Shown here: piece after piece, positions 1-7,675 of the stretch
Layout of the letters: each line of letters begins with the position of its first letter
How positions within the stretch are numbered: position 1 is the first letter of the stretch
From: Shinella granuli
GTDB taxonomy: Bacteria; Pseudomonadota; Alphaproteobacteria; Rhizobiales; Rhizobiaceae
NCBI RefSeq assembly: GCF_004341885.1
Contig: NZ_SLVX01000030.1
Location: 1 to 42,392 of the forward strand
Length of the DNA: 42,392 nt
Direction: 5' to 3'
The notes under the pieces: model-generated
What the model was told of the DNA's origin: nothing
What the model saw: only the letters and a program-made list of their open reading frames with translations
Databases searched by the model: none
Made by a program: the position numbers and the translations under genes

Positions 1-94
1 GGCCACCGTCGAATACCGGCTCGCCGATGCCAACCAGGCGCTGCGCGACCTCAACGACGGCAAGATCCATGGCCGCGCCGTGCTGATCCCCTGA
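1..94 (+). CDS. Zinc-type alcohol dehydrogenase, C-terminal fragment (5' end outside window)
   Basis: An open frame runs in from the left edge and stops at TGA 92-94. The roughly 30 visible residues (for example YRLADANQALRDL, then GRAVLIP) match the usual C-terminus of medium-chain zinc-dependent alcohol dehydrogenases, where an 'A..AL.DL..G.I.GRAV' segment ends the chain. No catalytic residues are visible. The next gene follows after about 36 bases on the same strand, so this enzyme is probably first or early in the importer operon and may oxidise the imported polyol. The family call rests on a short tail. Confidence 0.6.
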   Translation, partial: ATVEYRLADANQALRDLNDGKIHGRAVLIP

Positions 95-130
95 CATCTC
101 GCAATATCAACCATGGGAGGAAACCACTCA

Positions 131-1687
131 ATGACGAGACATCAGCTTCTGACGGCATCCCTCTGCACCCTTGCGATCTCGATCGCCCAGGGGGCAGGGG
201 CAGCCGACATCGACTACGGCACGTTCGGCGACTATGCGAAATACGGCACGGCCGCGGATGTCGCCGGTGCCTGCTCCTATGCGGCGATGGACGAGAAGGA
301 CTATTCCGGCCGCACGCTGAAGGTGATCAGCCATGCCGTGCCGGTGATCGGCGAGCCGACCGACCTGCACGCCAGGCAGTTCGAGGCCTTGACCGGCGCG
401 AAGGTCGATGTCGTGCATGTTCCCTTCGGCGATCTCTACCAGCGCATCATGATCCCGTTCCAGACGCAGCAGGCGGCCTATGACGTGCTCTTCTATCCCT
501 CGCTCTGGATCGGTGATTTCCATAATTTCCTGGCACCCGTTCCGGCCGCCTACAAGGAGGTCAGCGGCCTGAAGGACGTCACGGCCAACTACAAGGACGT
601 GGCGACCTGGGGCGAGGAGATGGTGCAGTATCCCGTCGATGGCGACCGGCACTACATGAAGTACCGCTCCGATATCTTCGACAACGCCGACATGCAGACG
701 AAGTTCAAGACGGAGACCGGGAAGGACCTGCGCGTGCCGCAGACCTGGGAAGAGTACAACGCGGTCGCCACGTTCTTCTCCGGCTGGGACTGGGCGGGCG
801 ACGGCCAGCCGCATTTCGGCAGCGCGGAGGTCACCAAGCGTGACGACCTGATGTTCTCGGCCTTCATCAGCCGCGTCGCGGCCTATGCGAAGAACCCGAA
901 TGTGAAGGGCGGCTTCTTCTTCGATCTGGAAACGATGGAGCCGCAGGTCAACAATCCGGGCTGGGTCAAGGGCCTGGAGATGTTCATCGACGCGCAGAAG
1001 GCGTTCCCGCCGGGCGGCGGCAATTTCGGGCTCGGCGACGAGATCTTCTCCTTCGGCGGCGGACAGACGCTGATGAGCTATTCCTGGGACGATGCCTTCA
1101 TCCAGGCGCAGGAAGCCGACAGCCCGATCCGCAACAAGGTGGCGGCCGCGCCGCTGCCGGGCGCCAATACCGTCTGGAACCGCACCACCAAAAGCTGGGA
1201 CACGTTCGAGACGCCGAATGCCCCGCCCTACATCACCTGGGGCTGGACCTCGGCCGTGGCGAAGGCATCGAAGAACCAGGACATGGCCTTCGACTATCTC
1301 TGCTTCTTCTCCAACGAGGCGAACACCACGCTCGACCTGCAGATCGGCCGCTTCGGCGTGAACCCCTACCGCAGCACGCATTTCGACCCGGCATTCTGGC
1401 AGGACAAGCTCGGCTGGGAGCGGAATGTGGCGGAAACCTACGTCCAGACGCTGAGCGGCATGGATGACAGCACCAACCGCGTCTTCGACCTGCGCGTTCC
1501 CGGCGTGAACCAGTTCATGTCATCGCTGGCGAACGGCGTGGCGGAGGCCATGGCCGGCCAGAAGAGCCCACAGGAAGCGCTCGACGGCGTTGCGGCCCAG
1601 TGGACCGAAATCCGCGACAAGATCGGTGCGGACCGGGTGCGCGAGGCCTATGCCAATGTCGTCGCCCTTGAGGATCGCGGCCGCTGA
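131..1687 (+). CDS. ABC transporter substrate-binding protein, family 1 (GlpV-like)
   Basis: Periplasmic solute-binding protein of 518 residues, longer than the usual 400-440 of sugar-binding proteins and closer to the large GlpV-type proteins. Residues 1 to about 24 form a signal peptide ending in AGAA. The mature part has the family-1 folding pattern: an LKVISHAVP strand, then a 'FEALTGAKVDVVHVPFGDLYQ' region and YDVLFYPSLW. An in-frame ATG at 113 exists, but the Shine-Dalgarno GGGAGGAA (115-122) lies downstream of it and serves the ATG at 131, so 131 is called. It is the first transporter gene, followed by a hairpin and then two permeases and two ATPases. The substrate is inferred only from the GlpS/GlpT-like ATPases and the alcohol dehydrogenase upstream; a polyol such as glycerol or a sugar alcohol is likely. 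Confidence 0.88.
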   Translation: MTRHQLLTASLCTLAISIAQGAGAADIDYGTFGDYAKYGTAADVAGACSYAAMDEKDYSGRTLKVISHAVPVIGEPTDLHARQFEALTGAKVDVVHVPFGDLYQRIMIPFQTQQAAYDVLFYPSLWIGDFHNFLAPVPAAYKEVSGLKDVTANYKDVATWGEEMVQYPVDGDRHYMKYRSDIFDNADMQTKFKTETGKDLRVPQTWEEYNAVATFFSGWDWAGDGQPHFGSAEVTKRDDLMFSAFISRVAAYAKNPNVKGGFFFDLETMEPQVNNPGWVKGLEMFIDAQKAFPPGGGNFGLGDEIFSFGGGQTLMSYSWDDAFIQAQEADSPIRNKVAAAPLPGANTVWNRTTKSWDTFETPNAPPYITWGWTSAVAKASKNQDMAFDYLCFFSNEANTTLDLQIGRFGVNPYRSTHFDPAFWQDKLGWERNVAETYVQTLSGMDDSTNRVFDLRVPGVNQFMSSLANGVAEAMAGQKSPQEALDGVAAQWTEIRDKIGADRVREAYANVVALEDRGR

Positions 1688-1697
1688 GGCTGCGCAA

Positions 1698-1722
1698 GGC
1701 GGGGCGGCGATGCCGCTCCGCC
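1698..1722 (+). terminator. GC-rich hairpin behind the binding-protein gene
   Basis: An 11-bp stem (ten Watson-Crick pairs and one G-U) with a 3-base GAT loop starts ten bases after the binding-protein stop codon. Only a short T stretch follows, so it is a weak terminator or a 3' mRNA stabiliser. It overlaps the possible ATG at 1710 of the next gene, which argues for the later start at 1758. Confidence 0.45.
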
Positions 1723-1757
1723 GGATCTTTCCCCACGATCGAAACGGACGGCCCGTC

Positions 1758-2639
1758 ATGGACCAGACAGGACTTCGGTTCTACAAATCTTCCTTCCTGC
1801 TGCCGGGGCTGCTCGTGCTCCTGGCGATCATCCTGTTCCCGCTTGTCTTCACAATCCGCGTGTCGCTGTCAGGCTGGGACGCCATCTCGCCGGGGCTGAA
1901 CTGGGCGGGCGTCAGGAACTACGTCATCGTCTTCGGCGACCGGCGCTTCTGGGAGGCGATGCTGCGGCTTTCCGGCATGGCCATCGGTACGGTTCTGGTT
2001 CAGTACGTGCTCGGCTTCGCGCTCGCCCTGCTGGTCTGGCGCGAGGTTCTGTTCCGCCGCTTCTTCCGGGTCCTGTTCCTGATCCCGATGATGACGACGC
2101 CCGTCGTCATGTCGGTGATCTGGCGCACGATCTTTCATGAATCGCTCGGCCCGGCGAACGATTTCCTCGGCCTGTTCGGCCTTGGTCCCTATCCCTGGCT
2201 GACCTCGGCGAACTGGGCCGTCGCCGCCGTCATGCTGGTCGAGATCTGGCAATGGACGCCCTTCATGTTCCTGTTGCTCCTGGCCGGCCTTCTCAGCCTG
2301 CCGCGCGAACCGTTCCTGGCCGCGGCAATCGATGGTGCCGGTCCGATCCGCACCTTCCTCAACGTCACCTTCCCGATGCTTGCGCCCGTCTCCATCGGCG
2401 CGCTGATCATCCGGCTGATCGAGGCGTCGAAGATCATGGAGACCGTCTATGTGCTGACGTCGGGCGGGCCGGGCACGGCCACCGAGACGGCCGGCTACTA
2501 CATCTACATTCGCGGCTTGCGCGATTTCGAGATCGGCTATGCCGCCGCTCTCTCGATCACCTACCTCGTCGTCATGATCGTGCTGATGACGGTCATCGCC
2601 AAGCTCCTCGTCCGCGTCCTCGTTGGAAGGAGCGCCTGA
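1758..2639 (+). CDS. ABC transporter permease, MalF/UgpA type (GlpP-like)
   Basis: Inner-membrane permease of 293 residues with about six hydrophobic segments, starting with LLPGLLVLLAIILFPLVFTI. The cytoplasmic EAA loop that docks the ATPase is near residue 190 (AAAIDGAGPIRTFLNVTFPML), in the usual form with conserved G and P. The frame is open back to 1590 and an ATG at 1710 could add 16 residues, but that ATG lies inside a hairpin, so 1758 is preferred. The stop overlaps the next permease start (TGATG), so the two are translationally coupled. The 'TSGGPGTATE' segment near the last helices is typical of MalF/UgpA-type partners. Confidence 0.88.
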   Translation: MDQTGLRFYKSSFLLPGLLVLLAIILFPLVFTIRVSLSGWDAISPGLNWAGVRNYVIVFGDRRFWEAMLRLSGMAIGTVLVQYVLGFALALLVWREVLFRRFFRVLFLIPMMTTPVVMSVIWRTIFHESLGPANDFLGLFGLGPYPWLTSANWAVAAVMLVEIWQWTPFMFLLLLAGLLSLPREPFLAAAIDGAGPIRTFLNVTFPMLAPVSIGALIIRLIEASKIMETVYVLTSGGPGTATETAGYYIYIRGLRDFEIGYAAALSITYLVVMIVLMTVIAKLLVRVLVGRSA

Positions 2640-3478
2640 TGCCCCTGCTTTCCATCCTCAAATACCTCGCCATCCTCGTGTGGAGCGGCTTCGTCATGGC
2701 GCCCCTGACATGGGCGCTGACGACCAGCTTCAAGACGGCGAACGGCGTGACGAGCGGCCCGACCTACCTGCCCTGGATCGGCTACGAGCCATCGCTTGCG
2801 GGCTGGCGAAGCCTGTTCGGCGGCGCCGGCGGCATCGATATCGTTCGGCCCTATCTCAACAGCGTGATCGTGACGGGCAGCGCGAGCCTGATTTCGATCG
2901 TGCTCGGCACGCTGGCGGCCTATGGCCTGTCGCGCTTCAGCTATCGTACGGGCTTCGTGAAGAATGCCGACATCGTCTTCTTCTTCATCTCCCAGCGCAT
3001 CATGCCGCCGATCGTGCTTGCCATCCCCTTCTTCCTGATGCTGCAGTTCCTCGACCTGCTCGATACCAGGCTCGGCCTCGTCCTCGTCTATATCGCCCTG
3101 CTGCTGCCGATCGCCGTCTGGATCATGGTCGATTTCTTCGACGGCGTGCCGCGGCAGATCGACGAGATGGCGATGCTCGACGGCTGCACGCCCTTCGAGG
3201 CCTTCCGCCGCGTCGTGCTGCCGAACTCGCTCTCCGGCATCCTGGTCGCGGCGATGTTCTGCCTCATCTTCGGCTGGAACGACTTCTTCTTTGCCTTCAC
3301 CCTGACCTTTACCGACACCCAGCTCCTGCCTGTGGCGATCGTGTCGCTCAATTCGTCGGTTACGCCCTGGTGGAGCCTGTCCGCTTCGGCGCTGATCTCC
3401 GTCGCGCCGCTGATCGTGATCGCGATCGTCGTTGAACGGCTTCTTTCGCGCGGCACGCTTGCCGGCGCCATTCGCTAG
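2639..3478 (+). CDS. ABC transporter permease, MalG/UgpE type (GlpQ-like)
   Basis: Second permease, 279 residues and about six membrane segments, beginning with the short N-terminus and first helix (LAILVWSGFVMAPLTWALTTSFK) usual for MalG/UgpE partners. The EAA loop is IDEMAMLDGCTPFEAFRRVVLP near residue 190. The ATG at 2639 overlaps the TGA of the upstream permease. Much longer upstream frames exist, but they lie inside the first permease and are not its start. It pairs with the preceding permease to form the channel. Confidence 0.88.
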   Translation: MPLLSILKYLAILVWSGFVMAPLTWALTTSFKTANGVTSGPTYLPWIGYEPSLAGWRSLFGGAGGIDIVRPYLNSVIVTGSASLISIVLGTLAAYGLSRFSYRTGFVKNADIVFFFISQRIMPPIVLAIPFFLMLQFLDLLDTRLGLVLVYIALLLPIAVWIMVDFFDGVPRQIDEMAMLDGCTPFEAFRRVVLPNSLSGILVAAMFCLIFGWNDFFFAFTLTFTDTQLLPVAIVSLNSSVTPWWSLSASALISVAPLIVIAIVVERLLSRGTLAGAIR

Positions 3479-3487
3479 GAAGGCTTC

Positions 3488-4570
3488 ATGAGTCTGGTTC
3501 TCAATTCCGTTTCACTCTCCCGCGGCGGCGAAATCCATCTCGACGACGTTTCCCTCCGCTTCGATCGCGGCGGCCTGACCACCGTGCTCGGCCGCACGCT
3601 TTCGGGCAAGACGACGCTGCTGCGCGCCATCGCCGGCCTGCAGGAAACCGACCGCGGCACGCTGACGCGGGACGGTGAGCCGTTCGGCACTCTCCCCGCC
3701 TGGAAACGGGACGTCGCGATGGTCTACCAGCAGTTCATCAACTATCCGCATCTGAGCGTCTTCGAGAACGTCGCCTTTCCCCTGCGCAAGCGCAAGGTGG
3801 CCGAGAGCGAAGTCGGTCACCGCGTGAGGAGCGTCCTCGATGTGGTGGGCCTTGCCGCCTTCGGGGAACGGAAACCTTCGCAGCTCTCCGGCGGCCAGCA
3901 GCAGCGTGTGGCGCTCGCCCGCGCCCTGGTGCGAAAGGCCGGCGTGCTGCTGCTCGACGAGCCGCTGGTCAATCTCGACTACAAGCTGCGCGAACAGCTC
4001 CGCGAGGAGTTCCGCGGGCTGCTTGCAAGCCAGGCCGATGCGACCGTGATCTACAACACGACCGAGCCCGCCGAGGCGATGATGCTGGGCGATCGGCTCG
4101 TGGTCATGCACGAGGGCCGCGTGCTGCAGGCGGGCGTGCCGACCGCGGTCTTCGACCGCCCGGCCTCGGCGCTGGTGGCGCGCATCGTCACCGATCCGCC
4201 GATGACGATCGTCGCGGGCACGCTCGACGGCGGCCGCGTCCTGTTCGAGGGCGGGCTTGCCCTCGATGCTCCCGGATTGCTCGCGGCGATGCCGCCGGGC
4301 CGCTACCGTTTCGGTATCCGGGCCAACGAGATCGAACCGGTCGACGGGGGCGGCATTGCCGGCCGTGTCACCTTCGGCGAGGTCTCCGGATCGGAAACGT
4401 TCCTGCATGTCGAGACGATGCTCGGCGAGGCCGTCGTGCAGCTCGAAGGCGTTCACCGGGTCGAGCCCGGCCGGCAGATCGGCCTCTCGTTTGCACCCGA
4501 ACGGCTGTTCGTCTTTGCCGCCCAAGGCGAAGGGGCATTGCTGCATGCACCAGGACATGGAGAAGGCTGA
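3488..4570 (+). CDS. ABC transporter ATPase, GlpS-like, with a non-canonical H-loop
   Basis: Nucleotide-binding subunit of 360 residues with the C-terminal MalK-type regulatory domain. Visible motifs: Walker A GRTLSGKT (35-42), Q-loop Q81, signature LSGGQ (133-137), Walker B LLLDEP (153-159) with catalytic E158. The H-loop histidine of MalK-type ATPases (THDQ) is replaced: the segment reads NTTEP, with Thr192 at the His position. From memory, rhizobial GlpS proteins share a similar TTEP. The start has an AGGAAGG site (3477-3483). The stop shares a base with the start of the next ATPase, so the pair should be made in equal amounts and form a heterodimer. Confidence 0.9.
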   Translation: MSLVLNSVSLSRGGEIHLDDVSLRFDRGGLTTVLGRTLSGKTTLLRAIAGLQETDRGTLTRDGEPFGTLPAWKRDVAMVYQQFINYPHLSVFENVAFPLRKRKVAESEVGHRVRSVLDVVGLAAFGERKPSQLSGGQQQRVALARALVRKAGVLLLDEPLVNLDYKLREQLREEFRGLLASQADATVIYNTTEPAEAMMLGDRLVVMHEGRVLQAGVPTAVFDRPASALVARIVTDPPMTIVAGTLDGGRVLFEGGLALDAPGLLAAMPPGRYRFGIRANEIEPVDGGGIAGRVTFGEVSGSETFLHVETMLGEAVVQLEGVHRVEPGRQIGLSFAPERLFVFAAQGEGALLHAPGHGEG

Positions 4571-5631
4571 TGGCGACGATCCATCTCGAACAGGTCGGGC
4601 ATTCCTACGGCTCGGCGGTCTATGCGCTGGAGAAGACGGACATCCTCTTCGAGGACGGCAAGACCTATGCGCTGCTCGGCCCTTCCGGCTGCGGCAAGAC
4701 GACGATGCTCAACGTCATATCGGGCCTGCTGTATCCCTCCGACGGCCGCGTGATCGTCGGCGGCAAGGACGTGACGCGCATGCCGACGGCAAAGCGCAAC
4801 ATCGCCCAGGTCTTCCAGTTTCCCGTCATCTACCAGTCGAAGACGGTCTACGAGAACCTGGCCTTTCCCCTGCGGTGCCGGGGATGGGACAAGGCCCGCA
4901 TCGCCCCGCGGGTGGCCGAGATCGCCGAGCTGCTCGGGCTCACCGCACGCCTCGGCCAGTCGGCGCGCCGGCTGACGGCCGACGAGAAACAGCTGGTCTC
5001 GCTCGGACGCGGGCTCGTGCGCAACGACGTCTCGGCGCTTTTGATGGACGAGCCGCTGACGGTCATCGATCCGCACATGAAGTTCGACCTGCGCCGCCGC
5101 ATCAAGCAGGCGAGCGACAAGACGCGCCATACCGTCGTCTACGTGACGCATGACCAGAACGAGGCGATGACCTTCGCGGACGAGGTGCTCGTGATGAGTG
5201 CCGGCCGCGTCGTCCAGCGCGGCACGCCGCAGCAACTGTTCGAGAGCCCCTGCAACCGCTATGTCGGCAATTTCATCGGCTCGCCGGGCATGAATTTCCT
5301 GTCCGTCGAGCGCGACGGCGACCGGTTGCTCTGGCAGGGCTTTCCCGTGTTTTCCGACGAGCGCGTCGGGAGGCTCGCGCCGGGCGCCGAGCTGATGGTC
5401 GGGATCCGGCCGGAGCATGTCGCCTTCGCCAAGGATGGTGTCACCGGCATTCCCGCCGTCGTGCAGGGCGTCCAGCATCATGGCAATGTCGACGTGATCG
5501 ACGCCGTCATCGGATCGGAACGGCTGAAGGTCAAGGCCAGGAGCAGCCTTGCCGTTCGGGACGGGCCGCTGCGCATCGTGCTGCCCGTGGAACGAACCCG
5601 TCTTTATGTGGACGGAACGTTGCTGTTCTGA
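4570..5631 (+). CDS. ABC transporter ATPase, GlpT-like, with a degenerate signature motif
   Basis: Nucleotide-binding subunit of 353 residues. Walker A GPSGCGKT (37-44), Q-loop Q83, Walker B MDEP (D160, E161) and switch His194 (VTHDQ) are intact. The signature LSGGQ is replaced by LTADEK (135-140). The segment after Walker A (NVISGLLYPSDG, RNIAQVFQFPVIY) closely resembles the GlpT ATPase of the rhizobial glycerol importer. With the preceding ATPase it would form one complete and one dead ATP site. The C-terminal part is the oligonucleotide-binding-fold regulatory domain of MalK relatives. It is the last gene of the operon; the next gene is convergent. Confidence 0.9.
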   Translation: MATIHLEQVGHSYGSAVYALEKTDILFEDGKTYALLGPSGCGKTTMLNVISGLLYPSDGRVIVGGKDVTRMPTAKRNIAQVFQFPVIYQSKTVYENLAFPLRCRGWDKARIAPRVAEIAELLGLTARLGQSARRLTADEKQLVSLGRGLVRNDVSALLMDEPLTVIDPHMKFDLRRRIKQASDKTRHTVVYVTHDQNEAMTFADEVLVMSAGRVVQRGTPQQLFESPCNRYVGNFIGSPGMNFLSVERDGDRLLWQGFPVFSDERVGRLAPGAELMVGIRPEHVAFAKDGVTGIPAVVQGVQHHGNVDVIDAVIGSERLKVKARSSLAVRDGPLRIVLPVERTRLYVDGTLLF

Positions 5632-5760
5632 TTGCGCTTGCCGAGAATCTTCGGAGGGCGGGGCCATCATTGTCCCTCATCGGGTTATGGCGCGTGCTGC
5701 CGCGGCCTGGATATGCCAGCCAGATCGGCAACCTGTTCCTGCCCCCGGTGTCGATCGCCT

Positions 5761-6426
5761 CTAGGGCGCCGGTGCATCCGGTTGCGGCCAACGCTGCAGC
5801 GCTTCCCGTCCCGCGTCGGTCAGGCCATAGATGCCTCTGTCGAGCCGCTCGAACCAGCCGTAGACGTTCGAAAGCAGGATTTTCCCGGCTTCCGGCACAC
5901 CGACGCGCACAGCGCGCACCGGCAGCGGTCCGCAGGCCAGTGCCGCCGCGCAGCCGAGCGCCTGCTGGCGATAGGCCGTCATGACGGGCGCGCGGGTGCT
6001 ACCGCCGCGTGCCGGGTCGCCCCGCCGCTTCTGGTGCTCGCGCATCAGCCGTGAACGGCGCTTCGGATTGGTTCGCGGCATGGGGGATACGGAGCCGACG
6101 ATGATGCTGACGTCGTCGGCATCGGAAACGCCGAGCATGCCGATACCGAGCCGACGGCAGAGGTCGCGGTAGCGCTTGTCGGATTCCCGGCCCCGACCCC
6201 TGGCCGAAACCCTCGCGGCGATCCAGACTTCGTCCGAGACTGCGGCCCGATCGACGGCCTGCAGGATGAGCTCCAGGTTGAAGCTCAGCTTCAGCTCGCA
6301 GATCACGACGACCGGCGGATCGTCATCGCTGAGCCCGACAAGGTCACAGCCGCCGACTTCACCCTTGACGACGTAGCCGGCCTTTTCGAGGAAGCCTTTG
6401 ACGGGCAGATAGAGTGAGGTTTCCAT
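5761..6426 (-). CDS. DUF2161 family, putative PD-(D/E)XK-type protein
   Basis: Protein of 221 residues starting METSLYLPVKGFLE. I recognise the DUF2161 family, which is predicted to carry a PD-(D/E)XK nuclease-like fold; no biochemical role is established that I know of. The predicted catalytic residues are visible: a Glu at 23, Asp28 in GGCDLVGL, and Glu44-x-Lys46 in CELKLSFNLEL. A basic stretch follows around 135-150 (NPKRRSRLMREHQKRR). The C-terminal 50 residues (YGWFERLDRGIYGLTDAGREAL) look like a winged-helix segment. It is convergent with the importer operon and downstream of the LysR gene on the same strand, 173 bases away; no functional link is evident. Confidence 0.75.
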   Translation of the reverse strand: METSLYLPVKGFLEKAGYVVKGEVGGCDLVGLSDDDPPVVVICELKLSFNLELILQAVDRAAVSDEVWIAARVSARGRGRESDKRYRDLCRRLGIGMLGVSDADDVSIIVGSVSPMPRTNPKRRSRLMREHQKRRGDPARGGSTRAPVMTAYRQQALGCAAALACGPLPVRAVRVGVPEAGKILLSNVYGWFERLDRGIYGLTDAGREALQRWPQPDAPAP

Positions 6427-6572
6427 AGGCCTGCGGAGCGAAACGAAGCGGAGAATCGTTCGTCAGGCTACATCGATCCGTCCCGGCGGGACACCCCGTC
6501 CGCCGCTGCCCCGTGGCGAACGGCGCAAGTTCATGCTCTGGCGAATAGCTGACATGAGCGTGAAGATCTGGG

Positions 6573-6593
6573 ACGACCGTTAACTGCGGTCGT
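6573..6593 (-). terminator. Weak hairpin downstream of the LysR gene
   Basis: A perfect 7-bp inverted repeat (ACGACCG/CGGTCGT) with a 7-base loop lies just after the LysR stop codon in the direction of transcription. There is no clear T run, so termination is only possible. Confidence 0.25.
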
Positions 6594-6599
6594 TGTTGG

Positions 6600-7526
6600 C
6601 TATCCCGCCCCATGACTGGCCGGTGGTTCTTTTGGGACAGATAGCTCTCGTATGATGCCGGTCAGTCGCGCCACGACTTCGCGGCTCGCGCGGCTCAGGG
6701 GGCGCTGCTGCCCGGTGACGAGGACGACGTGCCGATTGATGTACGGACTGCGGATGACGCTGCTGGCGAACAGACCTCTCGACGTCTCCTCGGAGATCGT
6801 ATGTGGCGCCTTCACCATATAGCAGCCGCATCGGGCAGCCATGGCTTTCTGGCCTCCGGTGGAATCGATGTCGGCAATGACGTTGAGTGAGACTTTCAGT
6901 CGTCGGGCGACGGAATCCACCATGATCCGCAGTCCGTTCGTCGGAGCAGGCAGGACCAGGGCGAAGTCTGCAAGTCGTTCGAAGGCTATCTCCTCGGGCA
7001 GGGTCCAGCCTTCTCTCGGGCCGGCAAGCACCAGGCGCGATTCCAAAAGGACCGATCCGTGCTCCCTTTCCCCTTCGCGATATTTGCTGTAGGCGCCGAT
7101 ATCGATCAGTCCTTCCGACAGCCAGCGTTCGACTTGGTCGCTGAAACCCTCGTAGACCTGCAGGCGTATGCCGGGCGCATGGGCGCGCAGTTGATTGACG
7201 AGCTCGGGAATGGTCGGTTCGACAAGCGATGTCGGCAGGCCGAGGGATACGATGCCGCTCGGAAGACGACTGAACGCCTTGAGATCCTCCGCCGCCTGGT
7301 CTGCCTCGCGCAGCAGAAAGCGCGCCTTCTTCAGGGCTTCCTCGCCCAGTTCCGAAAGCGCCACGCCCCTGCCGGTCCGGTAGAAGAGGGGACTGCCCCA
7401 CTCCCTCTCCAGGTCGCCGATCGTACGGCTTACTGAGGGCTGCGCGATGCCCAGGGAAACGGCCGCCTTGCTGAAGCTCCCGAGTTCCGCTGCCCGCATG
7501 AAAATCCTGAGGCTACCGAGTTCCAT
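6600..7526 (-). CDS. LysR-family transcriptional regulator of the lyase/importer operon
   Basis: Regulator of 308 residues. The N-terminal winged helix-turn-helix is standard for LysR (residues about 3-60, with GSFSKAAVSLGIAQPSVSRTIGDLE), followed by the linker helix and a two-lobed effector domain (about 90-295). It is transcribed divergently from the binding-protein gene that opens the following operon, with 149 bases between the two starts. That is the classic arrangement for a LysR activator sensing the substrate of the neighbouring pathway. A 6-1-6 inverted repeat at 7550-7562 in the shared region is a plausible binding site. The effector is not identifiable from sequence. Confidence 0.9.
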   Translation of the reverse strand: MELGSLRIFMRAAELGSFSKAAVSLGIAQPSVSRTIGDLEREWGSPLFYRTGRGVALSELGEEALKKARFLLREADQAAEDLKAFSRLPSGIVSLGLPTSLVEPTIPELVNQLRAHAPGIRLQVYEGFSDQVERWLSEGLIDIGAYSKYREGEREHGSVLLESRLVLAGPREGWTLPEEIAFERLADFALVLPAPTNGLRIMVDSVARRLKVSLNVIADIDSTGGQKAMAARCGCYMVKAPHTISEETSRGLFASSVIRSPYINRHVVLVTGQQRPLSRASREVVARLTGIIRELSVPKEPPASHGAG

Positions 7527-7549
7527 CGTTCTGACCTATACGGCAAATG

Positions 7550-7562
7550 AATATCCGATATT
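7550..7562. promoter_or_regulatory. Candidate LysR operator
   Basis: A perfect inverted repeat AATATC-C-GATATT lies in the divergent region, 24 bases upstream of the LysR start codon. It is AT-rich in GC-rich surroundings and fits the T-N11-A dyad that LysR regulators bind. The site is predicted from symmetry and position alone. Confidence 0.4.
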
Positions 7563-7675
7563 GCTATCATGTAGTGGACGGATGGCAAGGGGGCGCTATA
7601 ACCTGCCCAGCATGCACAGAGGAGGCCGGCGATCCATGCGGGTTGTGCATTTGGGAACATTGGGAGGAGACTGGC

